From Pseudomonadota bacterium (GTDB lineage Bacteria > Myxococcota_A > Polyangia > Haliangiales > Haliangiaceae): a stretch of 50,085 bases of DNA. The stretch covers positions 1 to 50,085 of the forward strand of contig JAEWJO010000096.1 of assembly GCA_023386455.1 (NCBI GenBank). The letters run 5' to 3'. Both the position numbers and the translations under genes were made by a program. Within the stretch, counting starts at the first letter, position 1; each line of letters opens with the position of its first letter. The notes under the pieces are model-generated. The model was not told the origin of the DNA. It did not search any database and saw only the letters and a list, made by a program, of their open reading frames with translations. Shown here one piece after another: positions 17,006 to 27,096 of this stretch.

Positions 17006-17035
17006 TCCATCAACGAATCGCAACGAGGTATTTCA

Positions 17036-18664
<1,629 letters not shown>

Positions 18665-18690
18665 TCGCTGAACGTAAGTTCGATCACCCG

Positions 18691-18724
18691 AACGGGCCGG
18701 TTCGCCGGCCCGTTTGTATTTTCG
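18691..18724 (+). terminator. Rho-independent terminator after groEL
   Basis: A perfect 10-bp stem AACGGGCCGG / CCGGCCCGTT with a TTCG tetraloop (18701-18704), followed by TGTATTTT. It lies 27 bases after the groEL stop and ends the groESL transcript. Confidence 0.92.
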
Positions 18725-18762
18725 GCTGGACCAATCCGATCGTTCGTGTTGTGTAGCGCCGC

Positions 18763-19668
18763 ATGAAATTCCTAGGGTGTGTGGTGGCCGTGATCGCAGC
18801 TGTTGGTTGCGACGGACCGGCCGGTGACATGGGCGTTCGCGGCCAGCAGGGCGCGATGGGCGACATGGGCGACATGGGCGACATGGGCAAGGACGGCGTC
18901 AGCTGCTGGGACCTCAACAGCGATCGCGTGTGCTCTGCCGACGAGGACATCGACCTGTCGGGCACGTGCGACGTGCATGACTGCACCGCGGTGCCGGTGC
19001 CGGGACCGGCGGGACCGCAAGGCGCGACGGGTCCGCAAGGGCCCGCGGGACCGACCGGGCCGCAGGGGCCGCAAGGACCGCAAGGCGCGACCGGTGCGCA
19101 GGGTCCTGCTGGCGCGACGGGTGCGCAAGGACCGCAAGGCGCGACGGGACCGATGGGACCGATCGGCATGACCGGTGCGACGGGTGCGACCGGTGCACGC
19201 GGTCCGACGGGCCTGACGGGTGCAACCGGCGCGACGGGTATGCAGGGTCCCGCGGGACCGGCGGGTGCAACCGGCGCCGCGGGTCAACAGGGTCCGCAGG
19301 GCCCCAAGGGCGACCAGGGCGATCAAGGTGATCCTGGCCCGGTGAGCATCGCGTCGTGCCCGGCCGACATGATCCAGATCGAGACGCCGCACTCGACGCT
19401 GTGCTGGCACCCGGGCACGAGCGGCACGTGGACGAGCACCGACGACTACTGCGACCTGCACTTTCGCGCGCGCCTCTGCACGCTCGCGCAATGGCGCACG
19501 GCGGTGTGCCGGTCTCTGCGGCCGAATCCCGGACGCTCGTTCCTGAACGACGTCGCCGGTACGGGCTCGTATGCCGTCGTCGGTGGCTGCGCCGCGAGCG
19601 ACGTCGTCGCCCTCAGCGGCACGAGTCAGGTCCAGGGTCCGTGCTGCCTCGAGTGGCAGCGCTACTGA
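18763..19668 (+). CDS. Collagen-like repeat lipoprotein
   Basis: 301 residues. The N-terminus MKFLGCVVAVIAAVGCDGP ends in a lipobox-like AVGC, so it is probably a lipid-anchored surface protein. A short Gly-X-Y block (GDMGVRGQQGAMGDMGDMGD) is followed by a Cys-containing insert (SCWDLNSDRVCSADEDIDLSG). A long collagen-like run of roughly 38 Gly-X-Y triplets follows (about residues 81-193). The last ~105 residues form a globular domain with eight Cys (SCPADMIQIE..LCTLAQWRTAVC..GPCCLEWQRY). Collagen-like bacterial proteins form trimeric stalks; the Cys-rich head may bind a partner. Triplets use Pro, Ala, Gln and Thr and few charged residues. Confidence 0.88.
   Translation: MKFLGCVVAVIAAVGCDGPAGDMGVRGQQGAMGDMGDMGDMGKDGVSCWDLNSDRVCSADEDIDLSGTCDVHDCTAVPVPGPAGPQGATGPQGPAGPTGPQGPQGPQGATGAQGPAGATGAQGPQGATGPMGPIGMTGATGATGARGPTGLTGATGATGMQGPAGPAGATGAAGQQGPQGPKGDQGDQGDPGPVSIASCPADMIQIETPHSTLCWHPGTSGTWTSTDDYCDLHFRARLCTLAQWRTAVCRSLRPNPGRSFLNDVAGTGSYAVVGGCAASDVVALSGTSQVQGPCCLEWQRY
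19003..19341 (+). repeat. Gly-X-Y collagen-like coding repeat
   Basis: Nine-base periodic DNA encoding consecutive Gly-X-Y triplets such as GPQGPAGPT and GATGATGAR. A smaller block of the same kind lies at about 18817-18894, including a three-fold GACATGGGC repeat. Such DNA is prone to length change by recombination. Confidence 0.9.
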
Positions 19669-19695
19669 CGCGCTGATTCGTTCAATCAAAAGGGC

Positions 19696-19710
19696 GCGGC
19701 AAGTTGCCGC
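19696..19710. promoter_or_regulatory. 15-bp palindrome between collagen-like gene and receptor 1
   Basis: GCGGCAA-G-TTGCCGC is a perfect 7-bp inverted repeat around one base, 28 bases after the collagen-like stop and 110 bases before the receptor ATG. It could be an operator for the receptor-lipoprotein pair. It lacks the T-run of an intrinsic terminator. The rest of 19669-19820 shows only a short CCGACAGCC direct repeat near 19740-19760. Confidence 0.4.
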
Positions 19711-19820
19711 CGTCGGATTTCCTGGCACTGGCGACAAGTCCGACAGCCCCGACAGCCGCTAACATCGTTGTAACCATGAGCGCGTCGCGGCATTCTTATT
19801 GCTGCTCAGCGCCGAGTCCG

Positions 19821-22118
19821 ATGCGATTCCTCGTTGGTATCTGTGTCGTTTCGGTGGCGGGCATTGCTTCGGCGCAGCCCGAGCCGACTCCCGAACAACC
19901 GCCGGCTGAAACGCCGGCCGAACAACCGCCCGCGGAGACACCTCCGTCGACCGAACCGACACCACCGTCGGTCCCCGTCGATGCGAAGTCCGTCACGGTA
20001 CGTGGCAGGGTGATCAACTCGCTCGGTCGCCCCGTGCGCGGCGCGAAGGTCGGCCTCGAGGGGTCGAGCGATCAGGTCCGGACCGACAAGCAAGGCTGGT
20101 TCCGACTCGATGGCCCGATCGGTGGGTCACTGGTGATCGAGGCCGATGGCTACGAGGTCGGACTCGCGAACATCACCGCGGCGACGCTCGATGACATCGT
20201 GCTGCTGACGACCTCGCAGGTGTCGGAGACGATCGAGGTGCAGAGCGAGGCGCCGCCGCCATCGCCCGGCGCCGCCAAGCTCGATCGCCAGGAGCTGCAG
20301 CGCGTGCCCGGCACCGGCGGCGACGTCGTTCGCGCGCTGACCGTCATGCCCGGCGTCGTCAACCTCCAGGTGCCGCTCGGCTACTCGGGTGTCGTGATCC
20401 GCGGCGCGTCTCCGCAGGACTCGAAGGTCCTCGTCGACGACTTCGAGATCCCGGTGCTGTTTCACAACATCGGCTTTCGCGCGGTCGTTCCCGCGGAGTC
20501 GATCGCGACGCTCGACTTCATCCCCGGTGGCTTCGACGTCGGCTTCGGCCGTGCGTCGTCGGGCATCGTGTCGCTGACGACGCGACCCGGCAGCGAGCAA
20601 CGCAGCGCGCAGGCGGAGGTGTCGTTCATCGACGGCGGCCTGCTCGCGCAGGGACGCGCGGGCAAGAAGACCCGCTACATGTTCGGCGTTCGCCGCTCGA
20701 CGATCGACTTCTTGCTGCCATCGATCATCCCCGAGAGCGCGGACCTGTCGCTGACGACGGTGCCGAGCTACTGGGACGGCCAGTTCCGGATCGATCACGC
20801 GCTGTCGTCGAAGTGGAACCTGTCGCTGTCGGGTCTCGGCACGATCGACACGTTCGAGCTGTACGGCACGAAGAACACCGACAACGACACCAAGCGGTTC
20901 TTCAACCGCACGCAGTTCCTCCGGCTCACCGCACAGGCGCGGTACCACGACGGTCCGTGGACCGCGAACCTCGCGCTGTCGGGTCTCTTGCCCGAGTTCA
21001 TCTTCGAGATCGGCGCGTTCCAGCACATCAACGTCACCCAGCCGACGGTCACGCCGCGCACGGAGGTCATCCGCACGTGGGGCAAGGCGCTCGGCCTGTC
21101 GAACGTCGAGTGGCGCGTCGGCGGCGAGGCGCAGGTCGGCCGCAGCCACCTCTCGCTCGCACTCCCCCGCGAGCCGCGCGAGGGCGAGACGATGGACGGC
21201 TTCGATCCGCGCGACATCACCGAGACGTTCGACGGCAAGTTCTGGATCCCTGACTTCGCCGCGTGGACCGCGGTGTCGGCGAACGTCGATCCGAACATCC
21301 GCGTGACGCTCGGGCTTCGCGGCGACGCGTTCGCGCGCTCGGGCGAGATCACGCCGCAGCCGCGCGGCGAGCTCAAGTGGAAGCTCGATCCGAAGTGGAC
21401 GTGGCGCCTGTCGGCGGGTGCGTATCGCCGCCCGCCGGAGTTCCAGTCGGAGGTGCTGCAGAAGGATCTGGAGTCGGAGCACTCGACGCAGACGATCACG
21501 GGCGTGCAGTACGAGCCGGTCGACGGCGCGCGCGTGCAGACGTCGATCTACTACATCGATCGCTCGAATTTGATCACGCACCAGATGGACGGTTCCCTCG
21601 GCAACGAGGGTCGCGGCACGACGACGGGCGCGGAGCTCCTCGGCACGTATCGCCGCGGGCCGTGGTTCGGCTGGCTCAGCTACTCGTACTCGCACTCGAC
21701 GCGCGTCGATCACCCGGGTGACGAGCGCCGCCTGTTCACCTACGACCAGCCGCACAGCCTCAACGCAGCTGCGAGCTGGAAGGGCAAGCGCTGGCAGCTC
21801 GGCGGCCGGTTCCAGCTGTACTCGGGTCTGCCGTACACGCCTGCGATCGGCTCGATCCTCGACAGCGATCGCAACATCTACGTCCCGCTCTACGCGGACG
21901 TGAACAGCGAGCGCGCGCCGATCCACCACCAGCTCGATCTCCGCGTCGACTACAACTGGCAGTGGGGCCCGACCGCACTGACGTTCTTCGTCGACGTCCA
22001 GAACGTCTACATGAACGAGAGCATCGTCACCTACTTCTACGGATACGACTTCACCGAGCGCGCGGCGTTCACGTCGATCCCGATCATCCCGTCGCTCGGT
22101 CTGCGAGGTGTGCTGTGA
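19821..22118 (+). CDS. TonB-dependent receptor 1, Oar-like with carboxypeptidase-regulatory domain
   Basis: 765 residues from the ATG at 19821, which begins the signal peptide MRFLVGICVVSVAGIASA; an ATG at 19776 is in frame but adds a poor leader. After a Pro/Glu-rich stretch comes a carboxypeptidase-regulatory domain (VTVRGRVINSLGRPVRGAKV..TDKQGWFRLDGP), a TonB-box-like SETIEV, a plug (LQRVPGTGGDVVRALTVMPG..GVVIRGASPQDSKVLVDDFE) and a ~500-residue barrel. It should take up or export a ligand across the outer membrane using TonB energy. The next gene overlaps its stop by 4 bp. It is homologous to receptors 2 and 3 in this window. The ligand is unknown. Confidence 0.9.
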   Translation: MRFLVGICVVSVAGIASAQPEPTPEQPPAETPAEQPPAETPPSTEPTPPSVPVDAKSVTVRGRVINSLGRPVRGAKVGLEGSSDQVRTDKQGWFRLDGPIGGSLVIEADGYEVGLANITAATLDDIVLLTTSQVSETIEVQSEAPPPSPGAAKLDRQELQRVPGTGGDVVRALTVMPGVVNLQVPLGYSGVVIRGASPQDSKVLVDDFEIPVLFHNIGFRAVVPAESIATLDFIPGGFDVGFGRASSGIVSLTTRPGSEQRSAQAEVSFIDGGLLAQGRAGKKTRYMFGVRRSTIDFLLPSIIPESADLSLTTVPSYWDGQFRIDHALSSKWNLSLSGLGTIDTFELYGTKNTDNDTKRFFNRTQFLRLTAQARYHDGPWTANLALSGLLPEFIFEIGAFQHINVTQPTVTPRTEVIRTWGKALGLSNVEWRVGGEAQVGRSHLSLALPREPREGETMDGFDPRDITETFDGKFWIPDFAAWTAVSANVDPNIRVTLGLRGDAFARSGEITPQPRGELKWKLDPKWTWRLSAGAYRRPPEFQSEVLQKDLESEHSTQTITGVQYEPVDGARVQTSIYYIDRSNLITHQMDGSLGNEGRGTTTGAELLGTYRRGPWFGWLSYSYSHSTRVDHPGDERRLFTYDQPHSLNAAASWKGKRWQLGGRFQLYSGLPYTPAIGSILDSDRNIYVPLYADVNSERAPIHHQLDLRVDYNWQWGPTALTFFVDVQNVYMNESIVTYFYGYDFTERAAFTSIPIIPSLGLRGVL

Positions 22119-22849
22119 GATTCGCGATCCTTCTCCTCGCGCTCGTCGCCGGCGCGTGCAACATCGACATCGATCAGCCGTGGGAGCTCGAGCACGACCG
22201 CATCATCGCGGTACGCGCGGAGCCGCCGGCGATCATGCCCGGCGAGCAGTCGCGACTCGATCTGCTCGTCGGCTTCGAGGAGATGCCCGCGACCGAGCGC
22301 GCGCCGGACCTCGCCCAGGTCGTGTCGCCGACGAGCCTCGCCGGTGTGCTCGCGCCGGATAACGGCACGTGGGTCGTCACCGCGCCGAGCGAGGAGCAGC
22401 TCGCCGCGGCGCGCAGCGAGCTCGGGCTGATGCCCGGTGCACCGGTGCCGCTCGTGATCGGCGTCGCCGCCGCGTGGCCGAACCCGGTGATGTCGATCGA
22501 CTCGATGCACTTCGGCGCGACCAAGACGATCATGCTCGGCGAGACTGCGACGAACCCGACGATGACGGGCATCACGATCGACGGCAACGATCCAGCGGGG
22601 ACCGACCTCGTCGTCCCGAAGGATCCAGATGCGATGACGAAGGCCGAGACTCACCTGTACGTCGAGGGTGACGACGAGAAGGACCTCATCACGTGGCTGA
22701 CATCGTGCGGCGAGATGCACGACTTCGACTCGCACAAGGCGTACCTGACGGTCGGTCCCGACGATCCGACCGAAGGCCAGCTCGCGCTCGTCTATCGCGA
22801 CGGCAAGGGCGGCGTCGCCTGGCGGCTCTGGAACATCCGCGCCGAGTGA
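22115..22849 (+). CDS. Receptor-partner lipoprotein 1, unrecognised family
   Basis: 244 residues from a GTG that overlaps the receptor stop (GTGA). The leader RFAILLLALVAGAC gives a lipobox GAC. The mature protein begins NIDIDQPWELEHDRIIAVRA, then EPPAIMPGE, and this block recurs in two paralogues at 26365 and 31183. Other shared segments are GAPVPLVIGV, KTIMLGETATNP, TWLTSCGEMHDFD and GGVAWRLW. It is predicted to sit in the outer or inner membrane by its lipid. The one-to-one coupling to a TonB-dependent receptor suggests a partner that captures ligand or shapes the receptor, by analogy with SusD but without sequence resemblance to it. The function is inferred. Confidence 0.8.
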   Translation: MRFAILLLALVAGACNIDIDQPWELEHDRIIAVRAEPPAIMPGEQSRLDLLVGFEEMPATERAPDLAQVVSPTSLAGVLAPDNGTWVVTAPSEEQLAAARSELGLMPGAPVPLVIGVAAAWPNPVMSIDSMHFGATKTIMLGETATNPTMTGITIDGNDPAGTDLVVPKDPDAMTKAETHLYVEGDDEKDLITWLTSCGEMHDFDSHKAYLTVGPDDPTEGQLALVYRDGKGGVAWRLWNIRAE

Positions 22850-22850
22850 C

Positions 22851-23183
22851 TCACTTCGTCCAGGTGCCGCTCTTGCCGATGCACATCTTCTCGAGCTCCG
22901 CCGCGCCCCCGAGCGGATTGCCGTCGTAGTAGACGTCGGTTCCCTCGTCGCGCTTGCAGGCGCCGATGCGCTTGTCTGTCGGGCACGCGGTGGCGGTGAA
23001 CTTCGCGCCGCTGTCGACGACGGTGCACAGCTCCGCGAGGCCGTCGCTTCCGGCCGCGAGGTTCGCGCCGCGGTACTCGACGCAGGCGTGCATCGCCTCG
23101 CTGTGGCACGACGCGATCCGGTCGTCGGAGGCTGACTTCTTGCCGCATGCGGCGAGGGCGAGGAGGAGCAGGAGCGTGCGCAT
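22851..23183 (-). CDS. Small Cys-rich lipoprotein, unknown function
   Basis: 110 residues from the ATG at 23183 (MRTLLLLLALAACGKKS). The lipobox is LAAC, followed by a Lys/Ser-rich spacer. The mature part has six further Cys (SCHSEAMHACVEY, LCTVVDSG, TACPTDKRIGACKRDEG, KMCIGKSG), which suggests disulfide bonds in the periplasm. The end is convergent with lipoprotein 1, whose stop is one base away. The gene lies just after a secreted protein on the same strand. No family was recognised. Confidence 0.7.
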   Translation of the reverse strand: MRTLLLLLALAACGKKSASDDRIASCHSEAMHACVEYRGANLAAGSDGLAELCTVVDSGAKFTATACPTDKRIGACKRDEGTDVYYDGNPLGGAAELEKMCIGKSGTWTK

Positions 23184-23198
23184 GGCGATCATCGTACG

Positions 23199-24065
23199 TC
23201 AGCGCTTCACCTTCTTCACAGCGCCCTTCGGCGTGATCGCGATCGCCTCACCAGCGCCGATCGCACCGAGGTCGCGCGCCTTGACCGCGACCTGGCTCCA
23301 CTGGCCGATCTTCGAGACGTCGGTATCGCAGATCCGATCGCCGGCGCCGCACCGGTAGATCGCGTGGATCTTGGCGCCATCTGCGACGAGGTGAACGTCG
23401 CCGATCGCGCCGGCCTCGCTCGCCCAGTCGGGATGCTGCTGCGGCATGCCGTCCTTGGCGACGCCGACCATCGACAGCCGTGTACCGGCGTAGATGAGCG
23501 CGAGCTGGTAGCCGTCGCCATTCCACGCGACGTCGGCGAGCGCCCACGGGATCTGGACCTCCTTCGCGGCGCCGGTCGGCTTGCCGTCCGCGTCGAGCTC
23601 CGCCATGTACGTGTGCGCCTCGTTCGAGCTCTGCGCCTCGATCTCCTGGAAGAAGATCGTGAAGCCCGTCGGCGTCGACGTCATCGCGATCGCGTACGGC
23701 ACGTCGGCGCGCTTGCCCTTGCGCTCGATCGCGCGCGGCTTGCCGGCGTCGGTGCCGTCGAGGACATGGACGCGAAACGGCGTCTTCGCATCGTCGACGA
23801 GGAGCGCGAGCACCGTCTTGCCGTGGCCGACCTTCAGCGTCGCCGCGCCTTCGCCCTGATACAGCGTCGCCGCCTTCGCCTTGCCCGCCGCGAGCGCGAT
23901 GCCGGATTTCTTGCCGCCGCCGATCGTCGTCGTCAGCTTGACGGTCTCGCCCGACGGCGCAATTTCGGCGCGCACGTCGACCTGCGCCGTCTCCTCGTCC
24001 TCGGCGAATGCCGTAGGTGCAGCAGCGAGGACGAGCGCGAGCGCGAGGCAGCGAGATGCGTGCAT
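23199..24065 (-). CDS. Secreted protein, beta-propeller-like, unknown function
   Basis: 288 residues from the ATG at 24065. The signal peptide is MHASRCLALALVLAAAPTAFA. The mature protein has repeated short-strand modules with Asp/Gly turns (PYAIAMTSTPTGFTIFFQE, ADVAWNGDGYQLALIYAG, VHLVADGAKIHAIYRCG), a layout typical of propeller folds. Two Cys flank GAGDRI near the C-terminus. It ends 16 bp before the start of the small Cys-rich lipoprotein, so the two are probably co-transcribed. They interrupt the row of plus-strand receptor genes. No enzyme motif is visible. Confidence 0.65.
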   Translation of the reverse strand: MHASRCLALALVLAAAPTAFAEDEETAQVDVRAEIAPSGETVKLTTTIGGGKKSGIALAAGKAKAATLYQGEGAATLKVGHGKTVLALLVDDAKTPFRVHVLDGTDAGKPRAIERKGKRADVPYAIAMTSTPTGFTIFFQEIEAQSSNEAHTYMAELDADGKPTGAAKEVQIPWALADVAWNGDGYQLALIYAGTRLSMVGVAKDGMPQQHPDWASEAGAIGDVHLVADGAKIHAIYRCGAGDRICDTDVSKIGQWSQVAVKARDLGAIGAGEAIAITPKGAVKKVKR

Positions 24066-24115
24066 GCCTCCCACGTGCGCCGGCGGTGCCGTTTCGTGAC
24101 CGGCGATCTCGCAGA

Positions 24116-24133
24116 TTCTCGTAGCTACGAGAA
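24116..24133. promoter_or_regulatory. 18-bp perfect palindrome before receptor 2
   Basis: TTCTCGTAGCTACGAGAA is a perfect palindrome with no spacer, ending at the base before the first ATG of receptor 2 and 50 bases from the divergent secreted-protein start. It is a plausible binding site for a dimeric regulator controlling one or both genes. If it overlaps the ribosome site, the true start may be the TTG at 24191. Confidence 0.5.
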
Positions 24134-26368
24134 ATGCCTAGCATTTTCCACCTTGCCCGATGCACGGTTTGCGCGAACCCTAGGCAGGCTTTGCGACGCT
24201 GGGTGGTCGTCATGATGCTGGGCGCGCACGTCGCGTCCGCGGATCCGGGACCGGCGACCGGTCGCGTGATCGACGCGCAGGGACGGCCCGTGAAGAGCGC
24301 CGTCGTGTCGGTCGAGGGCGCGACCACGACGGCGACGACCGATGCGAGCGGCCGCTTCGCGCTGCCGCGCGTCGAGGCGGGCACGTCGCTGATCGTGATC
24401 GCCGACGGCTACGGTGCGGGGCTCGGCACCGCGGGCGATGGCACGGACATCGTGCTGCTCTCCGAGGCGCAGGCAGCCGAGACGATCGAGGTGACGGGCG
24501 AGCGACCGCCGGGTGCCCAGGGTGCGGCGACGCTGGATCGCTCGCAGCTGCAGCGCCTGCCGGGTGCCGGCAACGACGTGATGCGCGCGGTGTCGGCGAT
24601 GCCGGGCGTCGCGAGCTATCCGTTGCCGCTCGGTCAGGCCGGCGTCGTGATTCGCGGCAGCTCGCCGCAGGACTCGAAGATCCTCGTCGACGACTTCGAG
24701 GTCCCGATGCTCTATCACTACCTCGGCTTTCGCTCGATCGTCCCGAGCGACGCGATCGACACGCTCGAGTACATCCCGGGCGGCTTCGACGTCAGCCACG
24801 GCCGCGCGGCCTCGGGCATCGTCGCGCTGACGACGCGGGCGGGCGACGACAAGCGCGGCCAGCAGTTCGAGACGAGCGCCGGCGAGGTCGGCATCCTCGC
24901 GCAGGGCACGTTCGATCGCGGGCGGTACATGATCGCGTTCCGCCGCTCGGCGATCGATCTGTTGCTGCCGCTCCTGATCCCGCCGTCGGCGGACCTCGCC
25001 CTGACGACGGTGCCCCGCTACTACGACGAGCAGGTCCGGCTCGACTACGCGCTGTCCGAGAAGTGGACGCTCCGCGTATCGAGCCTCGGCTCCGACGACG
25101 CGATGGAGCTCTACGCGAGCCGCGATCAGAACCCCGACAAGCGGTTCGGCAACCGCGGCCGGTTCATCCGCATGATCGCAGCGGCGCACTATCACGATGG
25201 TCCACTCACCGCGAAGCTCGCGATCAGCGGCATCGCGACGCAGACCGCGTTCGAGCGCGGCGAGCTCCAGCACGTGAACGTGACGTCGCCGGCGCTGACG
25301 ACGCGCGCCGAGGTGTCGCGCACCGCGTCTGCGTTCGCCGGGCTCCGCGACGTCGCGTGGCGCGCCGGCGTCGAGACCGTCACGACGCGACACTCGCTCG
25401 ACGTCGCCGCCCCGCGCGAGCGCCGCGAGGGCGAGCCGCCGCCGGTCGACGACACGATGGATCTGACCGAGCAGTACACCGGCACCGTCGAGACCGCGAA
25501 CGTGTCCGGGTGGACGTCGGTCGCGGCGTCGCTCGACGAGCGCGTGAAGTTCGAGACCGGCCTGCGCGTCGACGCGTACACGCGCGCCGACGACGTTGCG
25601 GTGCAGCCGCGCGGCGAGCTGTCGATCCGGCTCTCGCCCGCCGTCGTCGCGCGGGTCTCGGCCGGCTACTACAGCCGGCCCGCCGAGTACCAGCTCGAGC
25701 TGCTCGACGCGACGCTCGCCGCGGAGCGCTCGCACCAGGCGATCTCCGGCCTGCTCTACGAGCCGGCCGAGGGCGTGCGGCTGCAGAGCTCGCTCTACTA
25801 CACCCAGCGCACGAACCTCATCACGCGGGACGCGATGACCGGCGCGCTCGCCAACGAGGGACGCGGCACGACCTACGGCGCCGAGCTGGTCGGCTCGCTG
25901 CAGCGCGGGCCGTGGTTCGCGTGGCTCGCCTACGCGTACTCGCACTCGACGCGCGTCCACGCGCCGGGCGGCAGCGAGCGCCTGTTCGACTACGACCAGC
26001 CGCACAGCCTCAACGTCGCCGCGAGCTACAAGCGCGGCCGCTGGCAGTTCGGCGGCCGGTTCCGCGTCCACTCGGGCTTGCCGCAGACGCCTGTCGTCGA
26101 CGCGGTCTACGACAGCGACGCGAACCTCTACTACCCGGTCTACGGCGAGGTGAACTCGCAGCGCGCGCCGCTGCACCACCAGCTCGACCTGCGCATCGAC
26201 CGGACGTCGAAGTGGGGACCGATCAAGATCACGCAGTTCCTCGACGTGCAGAACGTCTATCTGAACGACACCGTCGTCGGCTACTTCTACGGCTTTGACT
26301 ACTCGCAGCGCGCCGCGTTCCGCACGCTGCCGATCCTCCCGACCGCCGGACTGCGAGGTGAGTTTTGA
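24134..26368 (+). CDS. TonB-dependent receptor 2, Oar-like
   Basis: 744 residues from the ATG at 24134; a TTG at 24191 would give a tighter signal peptide (RRWVVVMMLGAHVASA) and is a real alternative. A carboxypeptidase-regulatory domain (TGRVIDAQGRPVKSAVV..DASGRFALPRVEAG) is followed by a TonB-box-like AETIEV, a plug (LQRLPGAGNDVMRAVSAMPG..GVVIRGSSPQDSKILVDDFE) and a long barrel. It aligns with receptor 1 throughout, including EYIPGGFDVSHGRAASGIV and YDQPHSLNVAASYK. It is the first gene of a tight run: lipoprotein 2, sensor kinase, receptor 3, lipoprotein 3. The ligand is unknown. Confidence 0.9.
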   Translation: MPSIFHLARCTVCANPRQALRRWVVVMMLGAHVASADPGPATGRVIDAQGRPVKSAVVSVEGATTTATTDASGRFALPRVEAGTSLIVIADGYGAGLGTAGDGTDIVLLSEAQAAETIEVTGERPPGAQGAATLDRSQLQRLPGAGNDVMRAVSAMPGVASYPLPLGQAGVVIRGSSPQDSKILVDDFEVPMLYHYLGFRSIVPSDAIDTLEYIPGGFDVSHGRAASGIVALTTRAGDDKRGQQFETSAGEVGILAQGTFDRGRYMIAFRRSAIDLLLPLLIPPSADLALTTVPRYYDEQVRLDYALSEKWTLRVSSLGSDDAMELYASRDQNPDKRFGNRGRFIRMIAAAHYHDGPLTAKLAISGIATQTAFERGELQHVNVTSPALTTRAEVSRTASAFAGLRDVAWRAGVETVTTRHSLDVAAPRERREGEPPPVDDTMDLTEQYTGTVETANVSGWTSVAASLDERVKFETGLRVDAYTRADDVAVQPRGELSIRLSPAVVARVSAGYYSRPAEYQLELLDATLAAERSHQAISGLLYEPAEGVRLQSSLYYTQRTNLITRDAMTGALANEGRGTTYGAELVGSLQRGPWFAWLAYAYSHSTRVHAPGGSERLFDYDQPHSLNVAASYKRGRWQFGGRFRVHSGLPQTPVVDAVYDSDANLYYPVYGEVNSQRAPLHHQLDLRIDRTSKWGPIKITQFLDVQNVYLNDTVVGYFYGFDYSQRAAFRTLPILPTAGLRGEF

Positions 26369-27075
26369 GATACGTGCTCGTCCTGATCGCGATCACGGGA
26401 TGCATCGACGCGATCGATCCGCGCTGGCAGCTCGATCACGACCACGTGATCGTCGCGCGGGCGACGCCGCCGCGCATCCGCGCCGGTGAAGGCACCGACC
26501 TCGACGCGCTCGTCGCGCACGAGGGTCAGCCGGTCTCGGTCGAGTCGCCGATGACCGCCGAGGTCGCCCGGACGTCTGCAAGCTTTGCGCGCTACCTGAC
26601 GCAGCAGGGCGGCTCGTGGGTGCTCCACGCGCCCGACGCCGAGACGCTCGCCGCGTCGAGGCCCGCGCTCGGGCTCGATGGCGACGCGCCGGTGCCGGTC
26701 GACGTCGTCCTGACGTTCTCGCACGGCAACGAGCGCGCCGGGCTCGACCCGTTCCGCGTGAAGAAGACGGTGTGGCTCGGCGAGCCGTCGACGAACCCCG
26801 TGATGCCGGCGGTCACGGTCGACGGTGCCGCGGTCCCCGCCGAGGAAAGCGAGCTCGCGCTGCCGATCGGCCGCGACGTCTACCTCCACGTCGAGGCGGC
26901 GGACGGCCAGCGCGTCAACTGGCTCACGAACGTCGGCACGCTGTTCCAGGACGACGTCGCGACGTCGTTTCTGCGTGTCGCACCCGAGGACCGTCTGGCC
27001 GGCGAGCTGGTCGTCGTCGTCCGCGATCGCGAGGGCGGTGTCGCGTGGCGGGTCTGGCCCGTGCGCGCCGAGTGA
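26365..27075 (+). CDS. Receptor-partner lipoprotein 2, unrecognised family
   Basis: 236 residues from a TTG that overlaps the receptor 2 stop (TTGA). The leader RYVLVLIAITGC ends in a lipobox ITGC. It shares the signature DPRWQLDHDHVIVARATPP with lipoproteins 1 and 3, then DAPVPVDVVL, KTVWLGEPSTNP, NWLTNVGTLFQDD and GGVAWRVW. Unlike copies 1 and 3 it lacks the Cys in the LTSCG position (LTNVG). The sensor-kinase gene starts 21 bp downstream. The role is inferred to be partner of receptor 2. Confidence 0.8.
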   Translation: MRYVLVLIAITGCIDAIDPRWQLDHDHVIVARATPPRIRAGEGTDLDALVAHEGQPVSVESPMTAEVARTSASFARYLTQQGGSWVLHAPDAETLAASRPALGLDGDAPVPVDVVLTFSHGNERAGLDPFRVKKTVWLGEPSTNPVMPAVTVDGAAVPAEESELALPIGRDVYLHVEAADGQRVNWLTNVGTLFQDDVATSFLRVAPEDRLAGELVVVVRDREGGVAWRVWPVRAE

Positions 27076-27096
27076 CACCCGCGATACACTGATCGG

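Noticed and set aside
18763..19341. Collagen-coding repeats as a possible CRISPR array
   Set aside because: Repeats are nine-base in-frame Gly-X-Y codons with no spacers.
19821..22849. SusC/SusD pair
   Set aside because: The receptor is Oar-like and the lipoprotein shows no SusD helical (TPR-like) pattern; only the gene arrangement is similar.
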